From positions 1,302,001-1,366,000 of the forward strand of contig NZ_CP097635.1 of the NCBI RefSeq assembly GCF_023573145.1: a DNA stretch of 64,000 nucleotides. The letters are read 5' to 3'. Made by a program: the position numbers and the translations under genes. Under the pieces are notes generated by a model. That model did no database searches. It was not told the DNA's origin and worked only from the letters and a program-made list of their open reading frames with translations. Below are positions 39,027 through 48,089 of the stretch, piece by piece (positions within the stretch are counted from its first letter, which is position 1; every line of letters starts with the position of its first letter). This DNA comes from Aquincola tertiaricarbonis (lineage in GTDB: Bacteria > Pseudomonadota > Gammaproteobacteria > Burkholderiales > Burkholderiaceae_C).

Positions 39027-41414
39027 ATGACCGGCGACGGACGTGAGGAAGTGACCCGGCTGCTGGCCGAGAACCGCCGGCTGCGCGAGTTGCTGACAGA
39101 GCACGGCATCGCTTGGCAACCGCGCGACATCACGCCGACCACGGATCGAAGCCCGCGCCTCGGCACCGACGAGAAGGTGAAGCTCTTCGCCAGCCTGTTC
39201 CGCGGCCGGGAAGACGTGTACCCGGTCCGCTGGGAGAGCAAGGCCGGCAAGTCTGGCTACTCACCAGCCTGCGCGAACGAGTGGCGCGCCGGCATCTGCG
39301 AGAAGCCGCGGATCAAGTGCGGCGACTGCCAACACCGCGCGTTGATCCCGGTCACGGGCCAGACGGTCTTCGACCACCTCGCAGGACGGCACACCGTGGG
39401 GGTGTATCCACTGCTCACGGATGACACCTGCCACTTCCTGGCGGTGGACTTCGATGATGCCGAGTGGCGAGAGGATGCGCGCGCCTTCGCCGGCTCCTGC
39501 GATGCGCTGGGCGTGCCGGTCGCGCTCGAGGTCTCCCGCTCCGGCAATGGGGCACACGCGTGGATCTTCTTCTCCGGCCGGGTGTCGGCACGCGACGCCT
39601 GCCGGCTGGGCACCGCCCTCATCAGCCACACCTGCGCGCGCACCCGCCAGCTAAAGCTCAGCTCCTACGACCGCCTGTTTCCGAACCAGGACACGATGCC
39701 GAAGGGAGGCTTCGGCAACCTCATCGCCTTGCCGCTGCAGAAAGCGCCCCGCGAAAGCGGCGGCAGCGTGTTCGTCGACCGTGACTTGCAGCCCCACGAC
39801 GACCAGTGGGCCTTCCTGGCTGGCCTGCCAAAGATGTCGCCCGCAGACATCGAGCCCACGATCCTGCGCGCCACCGGTGGCAGCCATCCTCTCGACGTGA
39901 CCTTCATCGACAGCGAGGACGAGGCCACGCCGTGGCGTCGGCAGGAGCCAGCATCCAGCCGCTTGCCCGGCCCGATGCCGGCCTCACTGAAGATCACGCT
40001 GGCCAACCTGGTCTACTTCGAGAAGGCCGCTTTGCCACAACCCCTGGCCAACCGGCTGATCCGCCTGTCCGCGTTCCAGAACCCCGAGTTCTACAAGGCA
40101 CAGGCCATGCGCCTTCCGGTGTGGGATGAGCCCCGGGTCATCGGCTGCGCAGAGAACTTCCCCCATCACATTGCTCTGCCGCGCGGGTGCCTGGAAGCAG
40201 CGCTCACTTTGCTGCGCGATAACAGCATCCGGTCAGAACTGCACGACGAGCGATCGGCCGGGGCGGCGCTGCAGGTGCAGTTTCGTGGCGCACTCCGGCC
40301 GGACCAGCAGCAAGCGGTCGAAGCCATGCTGACCCACGACACTGGTGTCTTGTGCGCGCCGACCGCTTTCGGCAAAACGGTGATCGCAGCCGCGCTGATT
40401 GCTGCACGGGGCGTGAACACCTTGATCCTGGTCCATCGGGCCGAGCTGTTGCGTCAGTGGCGCGAGAGGCTGCAGACCTTCCTGGCCGAGGCCCGCGACG
40501 GAGGTCAGGACCGACCCAGCATCGGCGCGATCGGCGGCGGCAAGTCGAAGCCTACCGGACGCATCGACATCGCCTTGATGCAGTCGCTGTGCCGCCAGGG
40601 CAAAGTCAATGCGCTCGTCGAGGACTACGGACACATCGTGGCGGACGAGTGTCACCACCTGTCGGCGTTTTCCTTCGAAGCAATCCTGAAGCGGGCCAAG
40701 GCGAAGTACGTCCTCGGGCTGACGGCCACGCCGATCCGCCGCGACGGCCGGCAACCCATCATCTTCATGCAGTGCGGCCCGACGCGCCACACCGCGGAGA
40801 GACCTTCAGGGGCGCCGCAGACCTTGGAGATCGTCCCGCGATTCCTGACACCCCGGGTTGGGGCGGCCGACGACGCGCCGATCCAGCAGGTGTTCCAGGT
40901 CATCGCCTCGGATGCCGCACGCACAGCCCAGGTTGCCGACGAGGTGACAGCTGCATTCGCAGCGGGCGCCAAGGTCCTGGTCCTGACCGAGCGGACGGAA
41001 CACCTGGACGCCCTGCGCCAAGCACTCGGCACGCGGGTGTCACCGTTGCTCGTGCTGCACGGCCGGATGTCGGCAAAGCAACGGACAACGCTGCTTCAGG
41101 AATTAGAAGCGCTGCCTGCCGATGCTCCACGGGTGCTGCTCTCGACGGGCAAGCTTGTCGGCGAGGGCTTCGACCATGCGCCACTGGATACCCTTGTGCT
41201 GGCGATGCCAATCTCCTGGAAGGGCACGCTTGCGCAGTACGCCGGCCGCCTGCACCGGGAACACGCCAGCAAGAGCAGCGTCCGAATCGTCGACTTCATC
41301 GACCAGGGGCATCCCGCCCTGCTTCGGATGTGGGAACGGCGCCAGCGCGGGTATCGAGCCATGGGGTATCGGGTGATCCCGCAGGCTTCAGGGCTTTTCG
41401 ATCCGGACGACTGA
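39027..41414 (+). CDS. TOTE-type archaeo-eukaryotic primase fused to superfamily 2 helicase
   Basis: 795-aa single-chain protein. The N-terminal primase-like domain (about 40-300) has a probable zinc cluster Cys82, Cys91, Cys98, Cys101, the primase metal motif FLAVDFDD (Asp141, Asp143) and the downstream GNGAHAWIFF with His177. A linker leads to a DEAD/DEAH-type helicase (about 420-790): Walker A APTAFGKT (Lys450), ADECHH (Asp540-Glu541), GLTATPIRRDG, VLLSTGKLVGEGFD and motif VI QYAGRLHR. This architecture is the core of the TOTE conflict systems described by comparative genomics, usually thought to act against invasive DNA or RNA. Activity of this copy is untested. The nearest genes are ParDE and recombinase relics; a TOTE-partner nuclease is not visible. 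All key motifs look intact despite the decayed surroundings. Confidence 0.9.
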   Translation: MTGDGREEVTRLLAENRRLRELLTEHGIAWQPRDITPTTDRSPRLGTDEKVKLFASLFRGREDVYPVRWESKAGKSGYSPACANEWRAGICEKPRIKCGDCQHRALIPVTGQTVFDHLAGRHTVGVYPLLTDDTCHFLAVDFDDAEWREDARAFAGSCDALGVPVALEVSRSGNGAHAWIFFSGRVSARDACRLGTALISHTCARTRQLKLSSYDRLFPNQDTMPKGGFGNLIALPLQKAPRESGGSVFVDRDLQPHDDQWAFLAGLPKMSPADIEPTILRATGGSHPLDVTFIDSEDEATPWRRQEPASSRLPGPMPASLKITLANLVYFEKAALPQPLANRLIRLSAFQNPEFYKAQAMRLPVWDEPRVIGCAENFPHHIALPRGCLEAALTLLRDNSIRSELHDERSAGAALQVQFRGALRPDQQQAVEAMLTHDTGVLCAPTAFGKTVIAAALIAARGVNTLILVHRAELLRQWRERLQTFLAEARDGGQDRPSIGAIGGGKSKPTGRIDIALMQSLCRQGKVNALVEDYGHIVADECHHLSAFSFEAILKRAKAKYVLGLTATPIRRDGRQPIIFMQCGPTRHTAERPSGAPQTLEIVPRFLTPRVGAADDAPIQQVFQVIASDAARTAQVADEVTAAFAAGAKVLVLTERTEHLDALRQALGTRVSPLLVLHGRMSAKQRTTLLQELEALPADAPRVLLSTGKLVGEGFDHAPLDTLVLAMPISWKGTLAQYAGRLHREHASKSSVRIVDFIDQGHPALLRMWERRQRGYRAMGYRVIPQASGLFDPDD

Positions 41415-41496
41415 CGCGGCCGTGCAACCATTTCTCAAAGCAGCACCATGACGCCGCCAACCGCACGGCCGGTGCACGACCGGCCGCACCACGACA

Positions 41497-42196
41497 TCAA
41501 GCCGCAGCGTCGCCACCCGCCGCGCCGCCCTTCTTCTTGTGCAGTACGGCGCCCCAATAGGCTGCCGAGGCCATCCCTCTGTTGTGGCCAGCCAGACGGC
41601 TCACGGCCAATCGCGCGGCGTGTTCATCGGCACGAAGCGCGGCCGGCCTGCCTTGGCGCCCTGGCGCACCCACACGTACTCCTCGCCCTGCTTCTCAGCC
41701 AACCCAAGTTCACCAGGCACTCGTTGGGCCTGAGCATGATCGCCTCGCGCTTGCGCAGGCCGAAGGCGCGGATCAGCCGCGGCATGCTGCCCACATAGGG
41801 TTCGAAGGCGGCCACCTTGTCGATCAGGCCATCGACATCCACGCCCTGCGCCGACCCGCTCTTGTCACGCTCGTTGATGCCGCTGCGCTGGTACTCGGCC
41901 AGTTCCAGCCCGTGGTACGCCGGCGGGCGGATGAAGCCCGGTTTGCTGAGCCAGCTGGCCAGGCCGCGCAGGAAGCTGCGGTACGTCTGGATGGTGGACG
42001 GCTTCAGCCCGTCCTTGCGCCACAGATCGACTGCGGCCTGGATGTGGCGCTGGCCCAGGTTGCGCGGGTCGGGCGCCTTCTTGAAGCCGCCGCGGCTTTC
42101 CAACGTGTGCAAGCTGGCCTTGCCGGGGACGAAGCGCGAGAGGATCTCGTCGTTGGACAAGCCGGCCCACTTGCGCGGGCGCAGCGCCTTCGGCAT
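41497..42196 (-). pseudogene. Second recombinase (phage-type integrase) pseudogene
   Basis: From an ATG at 42196 on the minus strand the frame reads MPKALRPRKWAGLSNDEIL, then LSKPGFIRPPAYHGLELAE and SMPRLIRAFGLRKREAIMLR, which resemble the N-terminal half of the Integrase_1-type recombinases of plasmids and ICEs. After LRPNECLVNLG the frame is lost. A shifted frame continues AEKQGEEYVWVRQGAKAGRP to a stop at 41601. A third piece, VSRLAGHNRGMASAAYWGAV, ending at 41497, looks like the recombinase C-terminus with its His and Tyr. The middle catalytic part is deleted. Together with the integrase relic at 37.5 kb it brackets the island. Confidence 0.82.
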
Positions 42197-43104
42197 GGCT
42201 CTGCCAGCCAGCGGCAGCGGGCGTGGGGTCGATGAATGGGAAGAAGAGATCAGCAGCCGGTTGGGTTGCGAAGGCATACGCCCTCCGTCGGCAGTGGCCG
42301 CGCCTTGCCAAGGAGCGCGGTCGGGTTGAAGGTGGAATCGCAACCCAGCCGGCCGGCGTGGATTCCGTCGCGCCGGCCCGTCCAGGGACATGGCATTGCC
42401 GTCAGCCAGGTCGGACCTGGCTGCCTGCGGTGGGTCAGGTCTATTGCTTTCGCGTCGCCATCCACGCTGGAGCCGCCCCTTACCGAAATGCCGGGGCGGA
42501 GTCAGGTGCACGAGCAGGCGGCGGCCGCACGGCGTGCGGTTCCGCAACGAGGAACAGGCCAATCGGCCTGGGGCCCAACCTGTTCGACAGCTCCCCGATG
42601 GAGTCGTGCATCGCCCAGCCCCCTTTTCCTGTGTATCCACACGTGTACCCGCCAGCGACCCCGAACCGCGAAACCCAGCATCCATGCGGCTTCACGGCCG
42701 ATCTCCCTGACCAGGTGCATCGAGTAGCGCCACCCGGCGCCGAGAGCCGGGCACAGGGCTGCCCAGCGCTTCAATCCTTCTTCTTGAGTTCGGCCGCCGG
42801 CCAGACGAACACCTCGCGGGCGTGCTGCCCGGCCTCGACGTGCCGCACCCGATCGAGCGTCTGGCCGCCGAACGTCGCCTTCACCTGGTAAGTCCTGGTG
42901 CCCAATCGGCCCGCAGGAAGGGCCCGTCGCTGACCAGGCCCGGGCAGGCACCGTGTGCCGCTTCACGACATCTGTCATCCGCCGGCCGGGCGCCTGCAAC
43001 GGTGCAGCGCAGCACGGCACGCACGATGGCGGCTTCGGCACGCCGGACCTCCCACCGAGGACCGGCCTTCCCCGCCGTGGCCTGAAACCTGACTTCCGAA
43101 CACC
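42197..43104. other. Non-coding debris at the right side of the island
   Basis: About 0.9 kb with no convincing gene. Long open frames exist on both strands but they overlap one another and show no recognisable motifs. One short stretch, 42771-42884 on the minus strand, looks like the tail of a lost gene and is listed separately. No inverted repeats or direct repeats were noticed that would mark an insertion sequence. The right edge of the island probably lies in this stretch, before the ABC transporter start at 43105. Confidence 0.5.
42771..42884 (-). pseudogene. C-terminal gene fragment, unknown family
   Basis: A 37-codon stretch ending in a stop, with the sequence VKATFGGQTLDRVRHVEAGQ followed by VFVWPAAELKKKD. 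It has the composition of real protein, unlike its surroundings, and could be the end of a mobile-element gene. I do not recognise the family. Upstream frames are broken. Confidence 0.35.
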
Positions 43105-44829
43105 ATGGATACCACCGACCTTGACGCTGCGCCGCCGCGCTGGCGCGACGGCCTGCATGACGCGCGGCGCCTCGCGGCCCCGTTCTGGCGCAGCGACCGG
43201 GCCGCGTGGGCGCAGCTGGCAGCGCTGGTCGCGCTGACGCTGGCCCTCGTCTGGATCAACGTGCGCTTCAGCGCCTGGAACAGCGCCTTCTATGACGCCC
43301 TGCAGGCGCACGACCTGAAGGCCTTCTGGCAGCAGCTGGGGCTGTTCTGCGCGCTGGCCGCCGCCTACATCGTGCTGGCGGTGGTGCGGCTGGTGGCGCA
43401 GCAGCGGCTGGTGATGCGCTGGCGCCAGGGCATGACCGAGCACCTCCTGGCCGGCTGGCTGCAGCCGGGCACACCGTACCGGCTGAGCAGCGCACGCACG
43501 CTGGACAACCCCGACCAGCGCGTGGCCGACGACGTGCGCAACTTCGTGTCGTCCACGCTGGACCTGGGGCTGGGCCTGCTGAACGCAGGCGTGACGCTGG
43601 TGTCCTTCGTCGCCATCCTATGGGGTCTGTCGGGCAGCCTTCATGTGCCCTGGCCGGGCGCGGGCTGGAACCTGCCGGGCTACATGGTGTGGGCCGCGCT
43701 GGCCTACGCCGGCATCGGCAGCGTGCTGGTGCGGCGCATCGGGGCGCCGCTGGTGCCGGTGAATGCGCGGCAGCAGCAGGTGGAAGCCGACTTCCGCTAC
43801 GGCCTCGTGCAGGTGCGCGACCACGCCGAGGCCATTGCCATGGCGCGCGGCGAAGCCGCCGAACAGCGCCGCCTGCACGTGCGTTTCGACGCGCTGCGCG
43901 CGAACTGGGACGATCTCATCCGCTACACCAAGCGGCTGACCTGGTTCAGCGCCGGCTACGGGCAACTGGCCAACGTGTTCCCGTTGGTGGCCGCAGCGCC
44001 GCGCTACTTCGCCGGCGGCATCCAGCTCGGCGGGCTGATGCAGACGGCCCAGGCCTTTGGTCAGGTGCAGGGCGCCTTGAGCTGGTTCGTCGATGCCTAC
44101 GCCAGCCTGGCCGACTGGCGCGCCACGGTGCTGCGCCTGGGCCGCTTCGTCGACGCGCTGGCCGAGCACGCACCGGCACCGCAGCAGGCCGACCCGGCGG
44201 ACGCGGCGGCGGCGTTGACGGCGCGGCGGCTGCGCGTGGCGGTGCCGGACGCCAGCGCCACCCTGGTCGACGTGCCGCGGCTGGACCTGCGGCCGGGCGA
44301 ATGGGTGCTGCTGACCGGGCCTTCGGGCAGCGGCAAGAGCTCGCTGCTGCGCACGCTGGCCGGCTTGTGGCCGGCTGGCGAAGGCGAGGTGCGGCTGCCA
44401 GCGGGCACGATGGTGGTGCCGCAGCGCCCCTACCTGCCCGCAGGCACGTTGGCCGATGCACTGGCGTACCCAGATGCGGCCGGGCGCTTCGACGAAGGCG
44501 CGCTGCGCGAAGCGCTGAGCCACGTCGGCCTGGGCGCGCTGGCGGGCAGCCTGCAGGTGGACGATGCCTGGGCGCGCCGGCTGTCGCCCGGCGAGCAACA
44601 GCGGCTGCAGTTCGCACGGCTGCTGCTGCAACAGCCGCGCTGGGCGCTGCTGGACGAGGCCACCTCGGCACTGGACGGCGACAGCCAGCGCCAGGTGCTG
44701 CAGCAGCTGCGCCTGCAGTTGCCCGGCCTGGCTGTGCTGCATGTGGCGCACCGCCAGGAGCTGCAATGCCTGCACGACCGCGTGCTGCAAGTGACGGGCG
44801 GCAAGTTGGTGGCCGCGACCAGCCGCTGA
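43105..44829 (+). CDS. ABC transporter, fused permease-ATPase (SbmA/YddA type)
   Basis: 574-aa half-transporter. The membrane domain (about 35-330) is of the ABC_membrane_2/SbmA-BacA type, starting with LAALVALTLALVWINVRFSA, with helices at LFCALAAAYIVLAVVRLV and GLGLLNAGVTLVSFVAIL; NAFYDALQ-like NSAFYDALQ is typical of the YddA/SbmA group. The C-terminal ATPase (about 385-574) has Walker A TGPSGSGKSSLL, Q-loop VPQRPYLPAGT, signature LSPGEQQRLQFARL and Walker B WALLDEATSALD. It should act as a homodimer. The substrate (peptide, vitamin or drug) is unknown. It lies just right of the decayed island. Confidence 0.92.
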   Translation: MDTTDLDAAPPRWRDGLHDARRLAAPFWRSDRAAWAQLAALVALTLALVWINVRFSAWNSAFYDALQAHDLKAFWQQLGLFCALAAAYIVLAVVRLVAQQRLVMRWRQGMTEHLLAGWLQPGTPYRLSSARTLDNPDQRVADDVRNFVSSTLDLGLGLLNAGVTLVSFVAILWGLSGSLHVPWPGAGWNLPGYMVWAALAYAGIGSVLVRRIGAPLVPVNARQQQVEADFRYGLVQVRDHAEAIAMARGEAAEQRRLHVRFDALRANWDDLIRYTKRLTWFSAGYGQLANVFPLVAAAPRYFAGGIQLGGLMQTAQAFGQVQGALSWFVDAYASLADWRATVLRLGRFVDALAEHAPAPQQADPADAAAALTARRLRVAVPDASATLVDVPRLDLRPGEWVLLTGPSGSGKSSLLRTLAGLWPAGEGEVRLPAGTMVVPQRPYLPAGTLADALAYPDAAGRFDEGALREALSHVGLGALAGSLQVDDAWARRLSPGEQQRLQFARLLLQQPRWALLDEATSALDGDSQRQVLQQLRLQLPGLAVLHVAHRQELQCLHDRVLQVTGGKLVAATSR

Positions 44830-44966
44830 CGCTGATCGGCGCCAGCGGGCTGGCCACGCCGAAGCCCGGCCATCGCAAGACGGACCGGGCACCGCGGGCG
44901 GCACTGGCTACCCGCGGGTGATGAACGCATGGCGCCGGTCCGAAGACCGGGCAGCCAAGGCCCCGC

Positions 44967-45230
44967 TCAAGCGTTCAGGCGCTCGATGGCGAGGTCGAGC
45001 GCCGCAACGGCGGCGCGGGTGTCGTGCCGCCGTACGTGCCAGGCGGCGCGCTCCAGGGCAACGATCTCTTCGGAATCCAGGGTTTCCTGCGGCAGTTCCA
45101 GTTCACCCACGGCCTTACGGATCGCGGCCAGCGCGCTGTCCGGGTGGTCGCAGAAGAGTTCGACGCGCGCCTGGCGCATCAAGGTGCCGGCCCGGGCCTG
45201 GGCGGTGGAAGCGGTGAGAACTTGGGACAT
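44967..45230 (-). CDS. Small hypothetical helical protein
   Basis: 87-aa protein, predicted mostly helical and rich in Ala, Glu and Arg, for example VELFCDHPDSALAAIRKAVG and LERAAWHVRRHDTRAAVAAL. It resembles a single TPR-like helical hairpin pair. The start is the ATG at 45230, with AAGGA 8 nt upstream; two further in-frame Mets upstream lack a ribosome site. Divergent from the TPR membrane protein gene at 45483, with about 250 bp of shared upstream DNA. Function unknown. Confidence 0.65.
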   Translation of the reverse strand: MSQVLTASTAQARAGTLMRQARVELFCDHPDSALAAIRKAVGELELPQETLDSEEIVALERAAWHVRRHDTRAAVAALDLAIERLNA

Positions 45231-45482
45231 GGTGGTCATCCTTCGGTGGCTGCGTCCGATCGACGCGATGAAGGCATGGTCAGAGCAGCGGCGCATCGGT
45301 CGATGTCAGCGCGGCCCGGCTCGGTGGCATTTGCAACACATTGCAGATGACATGAACCACCGCCTGCGGTGACACAAGAACCCCCCACGCGCGGACCACA
45401 GTGACCACACCGAGGCCACAAGCGCCTCGACGGCGGATGCCAGGCCGGCCCTGCGCGCCCCTTGTTCCGAGGAGTCTTGACG

Positions 45483-46331
45483 ATGAAACGTATCCTGATC
45501 GCCGCGGCCTTCGCGGCTTGCGCAGCCACCGCGTTTGCGCTGCCTAGCGTCGACGCCGTGCGCACCGAGGTGGCCCAGGGCCACGATGCACGGGCCGAGG
45601 AGATGATCCGCGAAGTGCTCGCGGCACGGCCCGACAGCGCCCGCGCGCACTACGTGCATGCCGAGATCCTGGCCCACCTGGGGCGCTTTGCCCAGGCAGC
45701 CGAAGAAGCCGCGCAGGCGCGCCGGCTCGACCCGGCCCTGTCGTTCACCCAGCCCGACACGTTCAAGACCTTCGAGGCGATGCTGGCGCGCGAACAGGCA
45801 GCAGCGGCGGGCGGGCGTGCCCCGGCCACGCCACTGCAGATGGCCCCGGCCGGCAGTTCCGGCGGCGTGCCCGGCTGGGTCTGGGGCGGTGGGCTGGCCT
45901 TGCTGGCCGCCCTGGCGCTGAGCCGGCTCACCTCCGCGCGCCAGCCGGCGCCCGCGGCGGCGCCGGCCGGGTGGACCCCGGCACCCGCAGTACCCGGCAT
46001 GGGCGGCATGGCGGCCCCCTACGGCATGGCGCCAGCGGCCCCCGCGGCTGGCGCGGGCAGTGGCCTGCTCGGCGCGGGCCTGGCCGCGGCCGGTGGCGTG
46101 GCGGCGGGCATGCTCGCCGAGCGCCTGATGGAAGGCCACCGCGAGCCGGCCACCGGCACCTGGTGGAATGCAGCGCCGGCACCGGCCTCGTTCCAGCCCT
46201 TCGACGATTCGGCGGGCGAGGCTGCCGCCGCGCGTGAACTGGAGGAGCGCCCGATCGACTGGGGCAATGGCGACGGCTGGGGCGGCACCGATGACGACAA
46301 GCCCTCGTCGGCCGGCAGCGACGGCTGGTGA
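45483..46331 (+). CDS. Exported TPR-type protein with a membrane segment
   Basis: 282-aa protein. Signal peptide (KRILIAAAFAACAATAFA), then TPR-like helices (about 25-80: ARAEEMIREVLAARPDSARA). A membrane helix at about 120-140 (GWVWGGGLALLAALALS) and a Gly/Ala/Met/Pro-rich region follow, with a second glycine-zipper-like helix (GSGLLGAGLAAAGGVAAGML). The acidic C-terminus is rich in Gly, Asp and Trp. A GAGGAG site lies 10 nt before the ATG. Role unknown; an envelope stress or assembly role is a guess. Confidence 0.75.
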   Translation: MKRILIAAAFAACAATAFALPSVDAVRTEVAQGHDARAEEMIREVLAARPDSARAHYVHAEILAHLGRFAQAAEEAAQARRLDPALSFTQPDTFKTFEAMLAREQAAAAGGRAPATPLQMAPAGSSGGVPGWVWGGGLALLAALALSRLTSARQPAPAAAPAGWTPAPAVPGMGGMAAPYGMAPAAPAAGAGSGLLGAGLAAAGGVAAGMLAERLMEGHREPATGTWWNAAPAPASFQPFDDSAGEAAAARELEERPIDWGNGDGWGGTDDDKPSSAGSDGW

Positions 46332-46451
46332 CCGATGACATCCGTCACCGAAAGCCCATGGAACAGCAAAACGCGCGCAAGGCGTCGCGCTCAACATGAA
46401 GCTGCGGGATGTCCCGCACCGCGGTCCGAGAGGACCGGAACAGGAAGCATC

Positions 46452-47096
46452 ATGAACCTCCGTTTCCCGCTAGTCGCCGTCAGTCTGGCCGCCGCGTGCA
46501 GCGCGGCATTCGCCGGCACCGAGTACGGCCATGTGATCTCCTCCACGGCCGTGATCGCGCAGGTCACCGTGCCGCAGCAGCAGTGCACCGAGCAGCAGGC
46601 CGCCGTGGCGCCGCGCACCAGCGGCGGTGGCGCGCTGCTCGGCGCGCTGGTCGGTGGTGTCGTCGGTCATGGCCTGGGCCAAGGCTTCGGCCGCGCAGCG
46701 GCCACCGGCCTGGGCGTCGTGGCCGGCAGCGTGATCGGCGACCGCGCCGAAGCCGCCAACACGCCGGCCGAGACCGTGCCGGTGCGCAGCTGCCAGACCT
46801 CGTACACGGTCGAGAACCGCGTCGTCGGCTACGACGTCACCTACGAATACAACGGCCAGCGCTACACCACGCGGCTCGCGCAGGACCCCGGCGAGCGGAT
46901 CGCGCTGAACGTGAACGTGACGCCGCAGCAGGTCGGCGCCGCGGTGCCAGCCGCAACCACCGTGGTGACCCCGGCCCCCGTGGTGACCTACCCGGTGCCG
47001 GTGGTGGCAACGGCCGTGGCCCCCGCCTACTACTACAACCCGTACGTGCCACGCGTGAACCTGATGCTGGGCGGCTACTGGCACCACTACCGCTGA
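46452..47096 (+). CDS. Glycine-zipper 2TM domain outer-membrane-type protein
   Basis: 214-aa exported protein. Signal peptide with cleavage after CSAAFA, then a glycine zipper (GGGALLGALVGGVVGHGLGQ, then ATGLGVVAGSVIGD) like those in SlyB/RcnB-type envelope proteins. A Cys pair and the segment SYTVENRVVGYDVTYEYNGQ follow; this beta-like domain is common after such zippers. The C-terminus has a Val/Pro/Ala/Tyr-rich stretch and ends GGYWHHYR. AGGAAG lies 7 nt before the ATG. It follows the TPR protein by 120 bp and may be co-regulated. Confidence 0.85.
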   Translation: MNLRFPLVAVSLAAACSAAFAGTEYGHVISSTAVIAQVTVPQQQCTEQQAAVAPRTSGGGALLGALVGGVVGHGLGQGFGRAAATGLGVVAGSVIGDRAEAANTPAETVPVRSCQTSYTVENRVVGYDVTYEYNGQRYTTRLAQDPGERIALNVNVTPQQVGAAVPAATTVVTPAPVVTYPVPVVATAVAPAYYYNPYVPRVNLMLGGYWHHYR

Positions 47097-47130
47097 GCCA
47101 AGCCACGGCCTGCAGACGAGCACACTCGCC

Positions 47131-47340
47131 ATGTTGGACACGGTCGAATGGCTGCTGGTCGCGCTGGCCGTGGCGCTGGGCGGGGCCGCCATCGCCCTGG
47201 GCGCGCGGCTTGTCCGTGCGGCATGGCGCGATGCCCGGTCAGCCCTGCATGCGGTGGGTGTCGTGCCACGCAGGCGAACGACGGTCAGTACAGCGTTTCG
47301 ACCTCGCTGGCCAGCCGGTAGCCGGCGCCGCGCTCGGTGA
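47131..47340 (+). CDS. Possible small membrane protein
   Basis: 69-aa frame with one clear membrane helix (VEWLLVALAVALGGAAIALG) followed by basic residues. It has no obvious ribosome site and its last 56 bp overlap the opposite-strand response regulator. It may be a real small protein or a chance frame. Only the helix argues for coding. Confidence 0.3.
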   Translation: MLDTVEWLLVALAVALGGAAIALGARLVRAAWRDARSALHAVGVVPRRRTTVSTAFRPRWPAGSRRRAR

Positions 47341-48016
47341 CGATCAGTGCCGGCCGCGTCTGGTCGGCCTCGATCTTCACCCGCAGGCGACGGATCTGCA
47401 CGTCGACCGTGCGGTCGTAGACCTCGGCCTCGTGCAGGCGCGACATCGACAGCAGCTGGTCGCGGCTGAGCACGCGCTGCGGCGCACGGCACAGCGCGGC
47501 CAGCAGGCTGAACTCGCCGTTGGACAGCTCGACGAGCCGGCCGTCCGGCGCCTGCAGCCGGCGCGTGCGCAGGTTCAGCTCCCAGCCCGAGAAGCGGTAA
47601 GCGCGGCGGGCGTTGTCGCGCTCGGGCAGCGTGGCCTGCACCTGGTAGCGCCGCAGCACGGCTCGCACCCGCGCCAGCAGCTCGCGCGGGCTGAACGGCT
47701 TGGTCACATAGTCGTCGGCGCCCAGCTCCAGGCCCATCACGCGGTCGGCTTCCTCGTTGCGTCCGGTCAGCAGCACGATGGGCACGGTGGCGCGCTCGCG
47801 CAGGCTGCGAGCCAGCTGCATGCCGTCTTCGCCCGGCAGCTTCAGGTCCAGCAGCACGAGGTCGATCGCCTCGCTGTCGAAGCGCTCGAACATCTCCCGG
47901 CCCGAAGCAGCCGCGCTGGTGCGCATGTCGTTGTTGCCGAGATACTCGACCACGAGCTCACGAACCGCGGGGTCGTCGTCGACGATGAGGATGTGCGGGG
48001 TGGCGTTGGCGTTCAT
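47285..48016 (-). CDS. OmpR-type response regulator
   Basis: 243-aa regulator. Receiver domain (8-120): Asp13-14-15, acceptor Asp57 in LLDLKLPGEDG, Thr in VLLTGRNEE and Lys in TKPFS. C-terminal winged helix of OmpR/PhoB type (about 145-238): LVELSNGEFSLLAALCRAPQ, SRDQLLSMSR, DVQIRRLRVKIE and TERGAGYRL. It should bind DNA as a dimer on phosphorylation. The ATG at 48016 begins the receiver; the frame stays open upstream within the divergent kinase gene. Start-to-start distance to the hybrid kinase is 73 bp, so the two are a likely pair. Confidence 0.93.
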   Translation of the reverse strand: MNANATPHILIVDDDPAVRELVVEYLGNNDMRTSAAASGREMFERFDSEAIDLVLLDLKLPGEDGMQLARSLRERATVPIVLLTGRNEEADRVMGLELGADDYVTKPFSPRELLARVRAVLRRYQVQATLPERDNARRAYRFSGWELNLRTRRLQAPDGRLVELSNGEFSLLAALCRAPQRVLSRDQLLSMSRLHEAEVYDRTVDVQIRRLRVKIEADQTRPALIVTERGAGYRLASEVETLY

Positions 48017-48089
48017 CAAGAATCTCGCGGCCGGCGCAGACGCGCTGCGCTTCAGCCCTGACGTTGGATACCTGATTCTCACCCGACCG

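Noticed and set aside
42236..42727. 163-aa plus-strand frame in the island debris
   Set aside because: No ribosome site or recognisable motif, and a competing minus-strand frame (42502-43443) covers the same bases.
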